Source: Dendrophyllia cribrosa (lineage: Eukaryota > Cnidaria > Anthozoa > Scleractinia > Dendrophylliidae). Taken from it: a stretch of 64,000 nucleotides of DNA. Position 1 is the stretch's first letter, and every line of letters starts with the position of its first letter. The stretch covers positions 1,373,125-1,437,124 of the forward strand of contig JAJLRJ010000004.1 of NCBI GenBank assembly GCA_024195265.1. The letters are read 5' to 3'. Positions 46,657 to 58,900 of this stretch are shown piece after piece. Made by a program: the position numbers and the translations under genes. Under the pieces are notes generated by a model. It ran no database searches. It had not been told where the DNA came from and worked only from the letters and a program-made list of their open reading frames with translations.

Positions 46657-46658
<2 letters not shown>

Positions 46659-47359
46659 ATGTAAACGCGGAACAAAGTGATCGCTGCTTAGTAATACACT
46701 GAACGGTGCAAAACTAACCGACAAAAGACAAAAGATCATGACAACAATTTACAGTTGGGAGAAACCGAAACACGTACCAACCCAACTCTAATTCCAAGGC
46801 CTGGCTCAGCGCCCGGGATGCGAAGATGTTTTTGACTTGAATCAATAACATTTCCCTACATCCGCGAGGCCAGACTAATGTTTTTTTCAACCGATGCATA
46901 CTCTTAGACGAGTTGCTGCATGTTTCGTGGAGGAGGCGGGAAACACAAGTTAATGATTTCGTTTTCGCCGGGTTTTACTTAATTCAGCCCAGCTTATGTA
47001 ACCCTGGTTCTCGAGAATGCGGAAGAGAGGTTATTTCTTGGTTTCGCTGAAACTGATTGTTGGTTACTGTAGAGCTTATCCAGCGGAATATAGTGTTTTG
47101 TGTCGAAATTGTACTGTGCGCATAGACTGTCTGTAGCGTCTTATTTTTCTTTAAAGGCCCTGCAGTATTTTTCATTATACTTCACGCGCCTGTGTTATTT
47201 TGGTTTGCACAGGAGCGAGGCTTCTATTGTTTGGAGGCACGTGAAGCATAATGGACAATACTGGGTCTTCGACTTAGACGAGCCAGCACGCGATCTACGC
47301 GCGGTGAGCGGCGAAGCCGCGAGGAACGAGGGCGCAAGCGCACGAAAAAGTAAACGTAA

Positions 47360-48300
47360 AGGTGGATTTCCACTGTCGCGTAAAAATTTACGTACGTAAA
47401 ACGTGCGTTAAAAAAACTTACGTTACCAATTTCCACTGTTGCGTAAAAAATAATAAAAAACGTTTCCGTTTTACGTACGTTAAACGTTCGTAAATACCTG
47501 CCATCCTGAAATTTTGGCGCGAAAAGGTTATTTGCCGCTAAAGTAATGGCCGCCGTTATAAACAAGCGGTTCTTTCTCCTGTTGTACCTTAGACAGAGAC
47601 GAAAAAGACGACAAAAATATCGGAAAAGATTTCGGATCAGAGAGCTATTTCAAAATCGGTTTCAAGTGGGGGAATACCACACTCTAGTGCAAGAAATGCG
47701 CGAAAATGACCACGAGTCATTTTATAAATACTTCCGGATGACACCTGAAAGATTTGACCACCTTCTTTCTCTTGTGGGACCGATGCTGTCTAAGAAATCC
47801 TTGTATCGTGAGCCAATCAGTCCCGGTGAACGTCTCGCTGTTACTCTTCGATTTCTAGCTACTGGTGATTCCTTACAGACGATATCATTTAGCTACCGCC
47901 TTGGCCATACAACCGTGAGTAGAATAATTCCTGAGGTGTGCGATGCATTGTGGATTGCATTACAGGAATATGTAAAGCAGATAAAACAAAATGGCGTCTA
48001 CATGGAGTTGGTGTCATGTGACAAAATCCGAAATTGCCATTGGTTAAATCGCCGCGTAAACGCAGACATCCGCGAAAAAGTTGAACCCAGTTCAACTTTT
48101 CCGAAAACGCTCGCGAGGGCTACGTGCCTTTACGTGCGTATAACGTACGTAAAAACCTAGAAAAAAACGCGGCACTGGAAATTGGACAACGTAAAGTCAA
48201 CGCACGTAGTTACGCGCGTAAAATTTCATTTTTACGTACGTTAAAAATTTTTACGTACGTTAACGTGCGTAGGCAAAAACGCGACAGTGGAAATCCACCT
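47360..48300 (+). mobile_element. 941-bp PIF/Harbinger derivative, copy 2
   Basis: The same 22-bp TIRs and length as 39,983-40,923. The left flank is TAA and the right flank TTA, so the target duplication is imperfect here. Copy A carries a related empty site (GTAAACGTAAGC at 8,227-8,238). Confidence 0.93.
47546..48160 (+). CDS. Truncated Harbinger transposase, copy 2
   Basis: The protein is identical in sequence and length (204 codons) to the ORF at 40,169-40,783; the one base difference within it is silent. It has the same N-terminal DNA-binding region and the same loss of the DDE core. Confidence 0.85.
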   Translation: MAAVINKRFFLLLYLRQRRKRRQKYRKRFRIRELFQNRFQVGEYHTLVQEMRENDHESFYKYFRMTPERFDHLLSLVGPMLSKKSLYREPISPGERLAVTLRFLATGDSLQTISFSYRLGHTTVSRIIPEVCDALWIALQEYVKQIKQNGVYMELVSCDKIRNCHWLNRRVNADIREKVEPSSTFPKTLARATCLYVRITYVKT

Positions 48301-48677
48301 TTAGCCTGTTCCGCGCGGCTTCGCCGCTCATAGATCGAGCGCTCCCTCGAATGACTTATAGAAAAGAAGAGAATGCTCGCAGTGTACCGTGCGCAGAGTG
48401 AATCGCAATCACGATTGAAGTCAAGTAGAAATCACAACATAATACTGGTACATAAGCACTTGGCTGATTTTTCTTTCAAAGTACAAATTCTTTATTTTTT
48501 CTTGTTTTATTGATCATCCATGCACCTACCACAAACAGCTGTTTTGCTATCTTCAAACTTAAAAATATGTACACTGTAATTTCTCTTATTTATAAAAAGC
48601 TTGTTGTCGTTCTCGATGTATTCTAACACCATATTTACAATATATACATCGACATAGCTACTCTTCGACGTCTGCAT

Positions 48678-48858
48678 AGACCACTTTCATAATGGCGGCC
48701 GATTTATTTATTCTTTTATATGTATGTTAATTAGCCTCACTGGCCTCGGTAACATGTGCAAAATTCAAAAGAATTTTTACTCTAAAATGAGGCCAGTGAG
48801 GCTAATTAACATACATATAAAAGAATAAATAAATCGGCCGCCATTATGAAAGTGGTCT
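48678..48858. mobile_element. 181-bp foldback MITE with AT duplication
   Basis: Arms AGACCACTTTCATAATGGCG... and its complement, about 70 bp each. AT is duplicated at 48,676-48,677 and 48,859-48,860. The empty site TCTGCATGTGAC is present in copy A at about 18,834-18,845. Confidence 0.9.
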
Positions 48859-49706
48859 ATGTGACAACAATTTTCATCACAATCACCTTCGGAACGGCTT
48901 TTTATACTACAAAATGATCGATGAGGACACTATTTCTAGAATGAAAAAATAAATAGAGGAAGTTTCAATAGACTGGATTTAACAGCCTATAAATACGATT
49001 TAATCGATAAGAAAAAGGCATGCCAAAAAATATGCTAAAAGCTAACCTGGAAGATAGATAATAAAAGACAACGATTGTGAAGCCTGACAAACTTCTTAGC
49101 TACATTTTTGTATTTGTTATTGTTTTTGCCGTTGACCCCACAAAAGCTACAATGGATCTTGAACTGTCTTTGTCTCGAGCAATTAACGAATAGAAATACA
49201 ATTCTCTTAAGTTATTCAACCAAAATACTTGTGAACGCAAAACAAAAAATAGCCCACGGTTGCTTTGAAGTTTGCATGATTCATAACTCCAATAAACTAA
49301 GCCAAGAACTCAAAGAACTGTACACTGGTCAAATCTATCTTTATGTATTATATATTAATCTTCATACCCTCCCAGCTGTACCGTGTTGCCAGCTGTCATT
49401 TAAAGTGAATTCAATTTTCGGAATTGAACTTCACTAGCTTGCTACTTAAAGTCGCGTTACATCAGCAATGTTTAGCGACACTCGTCTTCATAATTGCGAC
49501 CCAAGGTACATGAACAAATTACCCAGTGTTTACAACACACCCTGCAACAGGCAAGAAGTCTCACTTTTTTCATTGCCGCAGTCGTTGTGTAAAAAAAAAA
49601 AACACCGCGAAGACAGCGGGAAATCAAAGTTTTGTTCCCGTGAGAAAAGTTGCCTCTTGCAACAAAACATTTAGTATTTCCTTTCAAGCATTTTGATATT
49701 CCCAAT

Positions 49707-49876
49707 AAGCTAATTCGGAGTTCTAAAAAACATGTGCGCGCGTCGGGATAAAAACAAGCATTAATAAAAAAAAAATAGAATTCAAATTCAACTATTTTAA
49801 ATAACAAAAGAAGAGAATAATCTCGGAATAAAAACACATGCCCACTGAACCTATTCTTCAAACTCCGAACTCGCTT
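49707..49876. mobile_element. 170-bp MITE with AT duplication
   Basis: TIRs AAGCTAATTCGGAGTT / AACTCCGAACTCGCTT with two mismatches; AT duplicated on each side. The empty site CCCAATTCTG is in copy A (about 19,684-19,693). It lies just past the LEKR1-like poly(A) signal. Confidence 0.85.
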
Positions 49877-49891
49877 ATTCTGTATAGTCAT

Positions 49892-49897
49892 TTTATT
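49892..49897 (-). terminator. Poly(A) signal of the LEKR1-like gene
   Basis: AATAAA on the minus strand, 67 nt after the stop codon. The same hexamer is kept in copy A (19,703-19,708). Confidence 0.7.
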
Positions 49898-49964
49898 GGC
49901 GTGACAAAACATGGCGTGAAGTGATGTACGTCACAGAGATTTTACTCAGGAGTATAGCACTCTG

Positions 49965-52900
49965 TCAGCTACTGAAATTTCCACCCAATCGACTCTTAGA
50001 GCCTGATTTCCGAACAGCTGCTGCTATTCGCTGCCGGCTGTCGTCTACGCTCCCTCCACGTGATTTCCTCTCTGTGTCATGTGAACCCGATCCAGGCCTA
50101 TAACCCACGCCGCCATCAAAGCCAACGGGGCAGGAAGTGGCCTGGGAGCCTGAAGTGTCGCTAAGTCCATTTGAGGCCAGTCCCTTAGTACTCCCTCTGC
50201 TAAGGCTGCCAGAGGAAGTAGAACTTGATGAGTTGAGAACGTTGCTTCTTGAAAACGAGGCACCGGAAGTACGTTGAAGAGCTAAAAGTTGAGCCCGCGC
50301 TTCACCCAGTGCATCGGTCAGCTCCAGCCGCTCCTCACACTCGCGTCGAACTGTTTCTTGTAAAAACGCGACCTGCAAAAGACACGCGTGTTGGTGTCAG
50401 CTACCCATGCTCCAGTACATGCTGATTTACACAAATAGCGGTATCGCTGTTAGGGACTTTCAGATTGTATTACGACAAAGACTTTATCAAATTGACCAGG
50501 CACACTAGTTTGGTGGTTGAAATTCAAACATATGCACCTGCTCAATACTCAGTCTTAAGCATCCGTATTTTTGGTACACAAAAGGTGTATAACAGTGGTA
50601 GAAATCAAATCATGCGCAACTCTAGACTACGAGCAGTCTCTTTTTCCCAGCTTAGTCCGTCGAGCGAGAGACGAAAAAACATTAGCGAGCGGATATTGCC
50701 CGCGTGAAACTGGGGGCGAGGCAGGCGCACATTATCCACTCGCTAATGTTTTTTCGTTTCTCGCTCGACGGACTAAGCTGGGAAAGAGAGACTGCTCGTA
50801 GTCTAGTGCAACTCACGCTCCAAATACAGTAACAACAATGCTAATCATACCCTGGGTAGCTGAGATGTTTCTCAACTTTTTTCTGACAGTGAAACACTTT
50901 GTAATGGAATACAAGTCGCATCTTACCTCTTGCCTCCACGATTCCTTTTTAGTTTCCAGTTCTCCAATTTGCTTTTCGGCTTCCTCCAGCATTTTATCCG
51001 ACTCCTGAAGCTTGTGCCTTAATTTGGCAACTTCTTCCGCTGATTCTAATGAGGGCTGGCGCATGCGGTTTTCCATGTCCGCGATTTTTGCCTCCAGATT
51101 TTGTATGATTGAATTACTAGGGTATCTTGACTGTTCGCTTTTGCCCTAAAAAAATCCTCCTATTAGTTATCATGCAAACTAAGCTTTGGAATGATGTTAA
51201 GTTTATTGACTGTGACCCTCACTGGTACACATGTAGAGTTAAAGAGACCCTTCACATCAGACTTGACCCCAACAACATCAATAGGGATAACGGAAGTGTG
51301 GATGCAAACGATCAAGAAACACTACAGCCAATCGGTACCATCATGGACCTACGAGGGAACAGATTCTAATCGGAATAACGAGGATCCCAATCCACCAATC
51401 ATAAACAACCACTGTGATTTATAGTGTTAAACATCCAGTCGACTCCATCACCTGATGAGGATCAGCTTTAAGCAGTAGAAACGTCGCGATTCACATCTAA
51501 AGTGACCACATTGTGAGACAAACGATAAAGAAAGCTATCATTTAACAAATCGAGCGCATTTTTTCATGGTCTGTACTCTTATTGACCATAGAAATGACGT
51601 CATAAAATGTTCAAAACACTCAAGTGGAACCACGAGCCGTTAGGCGAGTGGTTTCACTGCCAAGTTTTGAACATTTTGCATTTTGAGTTTGCGGGAATCA
51701 TTTGAGAAAATGAAGATAAACAACTTCACTGACAAACTGCTGCAAAAATTAAAGCCTTAACTTTTTATGTGAATATATTATGTAACGGAAAAGGCTCACA
51801 CAAAAATTCTCTTCAGCTTAAATCATCGCTACAATCTTTTAATATTAACACAACACAACAAATAGCCGTTATCCAGCAAATTTTAGAGAATCGCTCGCGG
51901 CGATAATCGCAAAATAGAGCACAAAGTCAAACATAAAATTACTAGGCACAGTTTACAAAGCTAACGTTTTTCAAATTTGAAATGTCTTCGAATAATCTGA
52001 CGAATCTTTGCTCCAAGTTGTTTTCAAATTAGTTTTAGTTCTTTTGGACGCCGGCGACGCGCATTTCCCTTTCGTAAACGGTCGTTGCCATTTTAGCGAC
52101 ACTTAGAAAAATTTTCACCAATTTTAGAATTATTTTTTCTATCAGAAAAAGAAAAATGGAATATAATTACCTGGAATCGAACCCGGAACCTCTGCATGCT
52201 AACATCTCTCTCTTACCACTAGACCACTGGGTTGTTCCGGCAAACGCAAGAAAAATTTAATTATAAAAGGTGCTTTTCTTAATATATATCAATAACGGGT
52301 CACCCTAACCCTAAATCTTACCTAACCGTGAATCTAGCTTAGATCTAATAATCGCTTTACCTAGGCCCAATTTGATCTAATAATGATAGCCTATTTTCGT
52401 CCCAATCCAGGCATAAACTAGAGAGAAATAGCATCGACCATTACAAAAAGGCTTGGTTACTAATGAATGCTAATGATGGCATCGACCGTTAAAAATGGCA
52501 TCGACCGTTTGCTAATAATGGCATCGACCGTTAAAAATGGCATCGACCGTTTACGAAAGGGAAATCAGCGCCGGCGACTGATTCCATGGATTTTTCCGTG
52601 AAACTACGACAAATTCTTTGTCCTGTTTGCTTCGCACTAATTAATTCCAGGCAAGTTTAGCTGATTGTAACTAAATTAAACTGACGAGAAAGCATTCTTC
52701 TCATTGAAGCTTAGAATTCCAGTTTTAAGTGCACTTTTCACTGTTTGAAGAACCCGCAGCGCCAAAAGTTTGTCAAAACTCACCGCGTTGCGTTACCTGT
52801 TACGTCATTTTCATGGTCTATACTCTTATCGACCACAGAAATGAGCCAATCAGCGCGCGTGAATTCACACAATTATTGTAAAAAATGTAATGTACTTTTA

Positions 52901-55900
52901 AATATATTGTACACAGAACAGCATGCATATAGCACCACTTACTTTAGCTTCATTTGCAGCTTGCTCCAGGCGCTTGACTTCTTCACGGTGTTTGCGGTTC
53001 AGTGCAGTGATATCCTCTCTAAACTAAAAGTTGGGAAAAGAAGAAGAAAAAGAAAGAAAAACAAGCTATTGGTGGATTGCACGGCGGCCATTTTGGATGA
53101 CAGAAAAATGAAATTTCCATCCTTTGGGAATAAAACCATGATTTATATTGTTTCTGTGATCTAATGTGGCCGCCGTTCAAACCACCAATAATGGAAACTG
53201 CAGGCCGGGGAAGTCTCTGTGAGCCGCAGAAATAAATCTCACAGTTGTTTGTATTTCTGTATCATTTAGTCACAAAGGATAGAGCTACTGTGTACAGCGT
53301 GCATTGGATTGGTGGCGCTTAATCTCCTCACTTCAGATTCTCGTGGTTACGTAGCCTGCGAAGCAGGCATCGGGGAGAGGGAAACTGGGAAGAGAGGAAA
53401 AGGACGCCTGCAGTTAAGACCCCTTTTGTTCATTTCTGAGGACGCTGGTAAATTCGCCAGTTTATGATTGATGAACGTATTGACAGTTGACGTAATTCGA
53501 TTACAAGGAAATCGGTGGGCGTAATACGAATAGCCCGGTTCTTATAGCAGGCGTTCTTTCCCTTCTCCCTATCTCCTTTTTTGCGCCCCATCCCCCCTCC
53601 CCGTTTACGCCTGCCACGCAGGCTTGCGATTACATAAAAAGAGACTGCAAAACACTTTGTACTTTTGCGCATTTCCACCAAAAAGCGGTGAATGCTAAGG
53701 CGGCCGAGGTGTGCATTTTGAACAGTTGGACTGGCGAGAGACGCTAGTGACTAGAATCGGTACTTGGATGGATGGATGGCCTTTATTTCAAAACGATAAG
53801 TATTAAAGCTGTATGAGCTTGTGGGGTCGTTTACAATTAACTAAAAACTTAAAAACTAGGTATATACAAAAATAACGTTTGGACTAAAAAATAAGCGATG
53901 CTTACAAATATTTAGTGTCAACAGCCCTTCCTCGTGCGTTTTAAGGGGTAATTCAATGCCCACCGTTTTGCAATCTAAAGAAACGAGGGACAGGGATCAA
54001 AATTCCTAACCAGCAAAACACGTGGAGAAAACTAGTTGAGACCGAAAAACAACGCGTTGAAAGAATAACGCGCGCATATTGAAAGTTTTACGGGACTCGT
54101 GTTTTCCTTTGCAAGATATTCTTTTGTATTTTATTTAGATTTTGGTATCTTGAATAAATAACTTGCACGTACTTTGTCCTGGGCAGCCTTGGCTTCCTTC
54201 TTCCATAAAGCGAGTTCTGCGATATGTTTCTGCTGTTCCTCGTCCATCTCCTTTGAATTTGACAAGGAAAGGTGAAATAACTAGAGGGTATAAATTACAG
54301 CAACCTTGTGGCCTAATACACAGTAATTACAATAAAACATCGTGACAATCCACAATTGACGAACGGGCGGTGGGGGGAGGGGTGAGAGGGATACCTTTTG
54401 AAATGCATGAGTTAGCTCCTTCCACATGTTGTTTTTCTCGTCATTAAACTGTGCTTCTTTTTCCTTCACGATCTGATCAAGCTACAACAAAGAATAAAAC
54501 AAACAAAAACAAAAAAACAAATGATTCAACGTCTGTTTGCGCGAAAAAACAATCTCACTCACACTGACACAAGGCTACACACAGCCCTATTTCAATTTAC
54601 GTTGCACTGTACATTGTTGTTCGGCCAGACTTACCTTCCCAGGCCATGCATCTGCTTCTTCCATCTTCTTTTTGAAGCTCTCTCTCAGCTGCTCGATGCG
54701 ATTATGGTGCGCAGAAATGATCATCTCTCTGAAAAAATAAACAAAGTTCATTAAGGATTTCTCAGGACAAACTCAGTGCCAACAAATAAATCGAGTTGTG
54801 AAGCGATAAGCGTGGGAATGTAAAGTCAGCTTGTGAGCTCTTGGATCTGAGGGAAAAAAAGGGTAACTTCTTGCAGTCTATGACAGTCACTGCATCGTTT
54901 TTTGTCAAACGTGATTGTGGCCCTCCCTTTCCATTCTAGTTAAAGGACGACATACAAATCCAACCCTTACCCCTCCCCCTCTCTCCCCTGCAGTTCCCGC
55001 GGGTACATGAAGTAGGCCTTTCTTTGCATTGGCATAGTAAAAAAGTTGAACGGTATGAGTGAGTGAAATTTGTGATCCTCAATATACAAGTCAATGGAAA
55101 GTGTTTCTTCTGGCATCCAGCAATCTACACCGATCTTTAGCAATCTCTCAATCCAACCACATCAAAATAAAAGCATTACGATTAGAAAATGCATATTTAA
55201 CCTGTAGTAAACACGAACATGTAAATATAAACTACAGTACCTTTCCTCTTTTAGACCTGTCACTTCACTTTTTGCTTTCATTAAAGATTCCTTTAAAGCC
55301 TACGTGTCGATAAAAAAATAGAAAAGGAAAACTCTTCAAGCAAAAGCTTTCAATATTTCAGTGAAGCAACACTGATTTTAAAAGCCAACAAGTCATTGTT
55401 AGTTTTATGCTCTCTGAGGCAGGCAAACAAAAATATGGACACCTTAAGTTCGTCACTAATGCACTAATCAGTCACTCATATTTGATATTGTAACTACACG
55501 CAAGTCTCTCTCTTAAGGTGAACAACTAAATTGGTCTTTATCACATTCTTCAGTCACTCATTTTACTGTAACAGTTATTGCATTCACTCTCTATAAGATG
55601 GGCACCTAAATTGGTCTTATTACACTTATCACTCATTTTACTTTACTGTACACTGTAAACTCTCTATAAGATGGGCACCTAATTTGGTCTTATTACACTT
55701 ATCACTCATTTTACTTTACTGTACACTGTAAACTCTCTATAAGATGGGCACCTAATTTGGTCTTATTACACTTATCACTCATTTTACTTTACTGTACACT
55801 GTAAACTCTCTATAAGATGGACACCTAAATTGGTCTTATTACACTTATCACTCATTTTACTTTACTGTACACTGTAAACTCTCTATAAGATGGACACCTC

Positions 55901-58900
55901 TCTAAGTGGTGAATAAAGTGTATTATAACATGACCTACATGTATGAAAAACCCCACAGTCGGTCGGTCCCGTAAGCGAACACCCTCGGGTCCAAGGGTAA
56001 GTGTCTGCTTACGGGAGGTGTCCGCTTACGGGAGGTTTAAAAAAAAAATGCACTAGAGGGCGTATAATGCACCAGTACATGTCTTTGAAAGCTTTTAAAG
56101 GGGAACTGTCCCGCCTAAACAGAAAAATTTCACTTAGCTTATTTCCACATTATGTCGCCAAATAACAACAAATGACACCAAATATAAAGTTGGATAAAAC
56201 GATTATACAGAGCAAAACAAAAGTAGTAATTTGGAGATAATTAAAAAAAAAGAGTGCAGGATTGCAAGGATTGAAGTGGATTTCAGTTCATGCACACAAA
56301 CCACACACTACCCACAATTCCTTGATTCGCTCCGACGAAGGGCTAGCGCTCGAAATGTCAGCTATTTGAATCTTTTTACGGTGGTCAATTTACCTTATCG
56401 ACTCAGTCGATAAAACTAAATTCTCGTGGTTCAGTTCATGCAGTTTGGTTTATTGACTTCAATAAATCAAACTTGCCATTCTTGTGAAATTTTCACTTTT
56501 CTAGCCCTTATTTTGTTTGTTTAGTTCATATTTCTTTGCCTCTATCGCTTTTACCAATGGTTTCTTCCTATTTCAAGATAATAAAGTAAGCTTAAACCAA
56601 GCTCCTGGCCATAGACATAAACATGATATTTCAGCCAGGACAGTGTTCCTTTAAGATCACTTGCAATTCTATTATCTATCATAGGGTTGTTGGATGTTGC
56701 TTTTATTTATATTACACATACATGTAAATTTAACACTAATTTAAAAACTACAATTCAATATTGAAAGACTTGCCGCTAAACATATGTACATAATTTTATC
56801 TATGAAGCTCTCGTCTTGCCATCACATGAACTCATTTAAAAACAGTGACATACTCAATCCCCAAGGGGGGTACTCCCATATACAGGGATTCTGACAGGGT
56901 GCGCGGGTGCGGGACCGCACAATTCGGTCAAACCCGCACAATCCCGCACAATACTGAAATATTTGCTAAAAATTTTAATTAAATTAGGTATTTCTATTGA
57001 TTACCAAGATTTCGAGAAACGTTTTAGGCTATTTTCAGTCCATTTTCCTTCCAAACAATCGAGAAATCCCTCGCTTTCCTCGAACAGCTCGAGCGATCAA
57101 TATAAAAACAACAAGGCGTTCTCTTCGCCGTCCTGGGAACTAGTCTCAGTTTTACTTCTATCCGACTTCCTACCGAATTTTTCGCGTAGCTTTTTAGTTG
57201 TCGTTTTCCAGACATTATGTCGTTTTTCTTAGCAGCCTGTCGATATTTTATCGAGCGCTTTCGCTTCCTCTTTCAGTTTAATATGTTGGGGACCGAAGAA
57301 GAAACACCGAAGAAATGTACCGTCGCGCCGAAATGAAATGTCACTCTGTCTAAATTAATTTCGCAAAGAACTGATCAAGTTTGCGAATCGACAAACAAAC
57401 TATTAAAGCGCTGGAACTTCGGATTAATAGGAGAAAATTATTAAGTTCTGAATGATCAGAATACTGGATTTGATTTTTTCAATCAAGTGAAAGACGTTTT
57501 CATTCAGGAAAATGCAAAAAAACATGCTATCAAATTACATTTAGCACGCGATTTGCATACATCTCAAGGTTCTGTTTTTGCGGCAAACTTTCGAAGAAAT
57601 TGTGTGAACCTTTAATGGAAATTATTCACACTTCATAAAATGTACGGAATTTTTAATAAAGGAACTCGCTCAGATCGGAAACATTTTATTTTGAGTGGTA
57701 TTTCGGTTTTACCCGATCGAGTTCATCGTGTCACGCAATGTGGTTTTGTTGAGACAAATAAACTTTGGTGAAGAAAAACAGCCGCAAATTGGCGATTGCT
57801 GGTACATTTTGATCCCCAAAGTAAAACATCTATTTGTATTTTTCATTTATGCAGAATTTCCTCCCTGTCATATTTTTCTGGCCTGGCTAGAACACTGGTG
57901 ATTGAATATTTGGTTGGTCACAGGATTGCGCAATCCCGCACAATTTCCCGCACAATCGAAGAAATTTACCGCACAATTTGCCCCAAAACTCCCGCACAAT
58001 TTTAGTTTTTTTCCCGCACCCTGTCAGAATCCCTGCATATAAAAATGATGGGGATTCTCGTCGTACCTTTTAGGGGTCAAAGTTTGCAGATTGGTACCGC
58101 TTAGGGTACTTAAATCTAAAGCGACCACAGTTAGAATTATCGCGGTACCTTTTAGGGTATAAAGCCAAAAACATATGACAGAATGTGACATGTGTTGTTT
58201 TGAATTGGTACCTCTTAGGGGTAAAAAAATCATTTGAGTCACACCCATCAAACAAGATTCTGGTACCTTTTAGGGTGTTTTTCAAAAATTTCCGATGAGC
58301 ACCCCCAACATTTTCATATACGTAGGAATCCCCCCTCCCCCCCGGGGACTCAATCCCCCATGTTTCAAAGGTGAATAGAACAGAAGACGTACATGTTTTG
58401 TGCCATTGCATGTTGTCATTTTCTAAAACTCAAAGTGCCCTAAAGTAGGTAAAAAGAAACTATCGATGCGTGTTTGCTTTCATGGTTCCCTGATCTTAAG
58501 GTTTTTCTTAAGATATAAAACACCTTGAGTAGTGTATTTGACTGGCTCAAGGAAAAGTTAAGAAAGGAAAACTTTGATGTACTGTGATGAAAAAAAAAGT
58601 TTATTGGAATCGAAATGACTACTTACCAACACATAACTGTACTGTTCAGACAGAAAACATTGCTTTTGTTTAGGTCATTTGCGATTAAACCATTAAAACC
58701 AAACCTATTTTGTTAGAAATGTTATCGATATAGTTTACTGTCTGCTTACGGGAGGTTATTATAGACCCTGTGGACCCTGAATAGGTGTCTGTGTCCACTT
58801 ACGGGAGGTTAAAAATGTAGTGTTGGGGAGGATAAATCGCCGGGACCACGGTTTGGTGTCTGCATATGGGAGGTGTCCACTTACGGGAGGTGTCCTTTAG

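Larger units (their letters stand above)
32130..50103. repeat. Segmental duplication, copy B
   Basis: Same order and orientation as copy A (1-19,879). Specific to B: the recombinase element (35.28-36.62 kb), Penelope, tRNA-like, Harbinger and retroelement debris (36.7-41.7 kb), a hammerhead-bearing segment (43.64-43.9 kb), the second Harbinger derivative (47.36-48.30 kb) and MITEs at 48.68 and 49.71 kb. Its right end runs directly into intact LEKR1-like sequence, so B is likely the original locus on that side. Confidence 0.9.
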
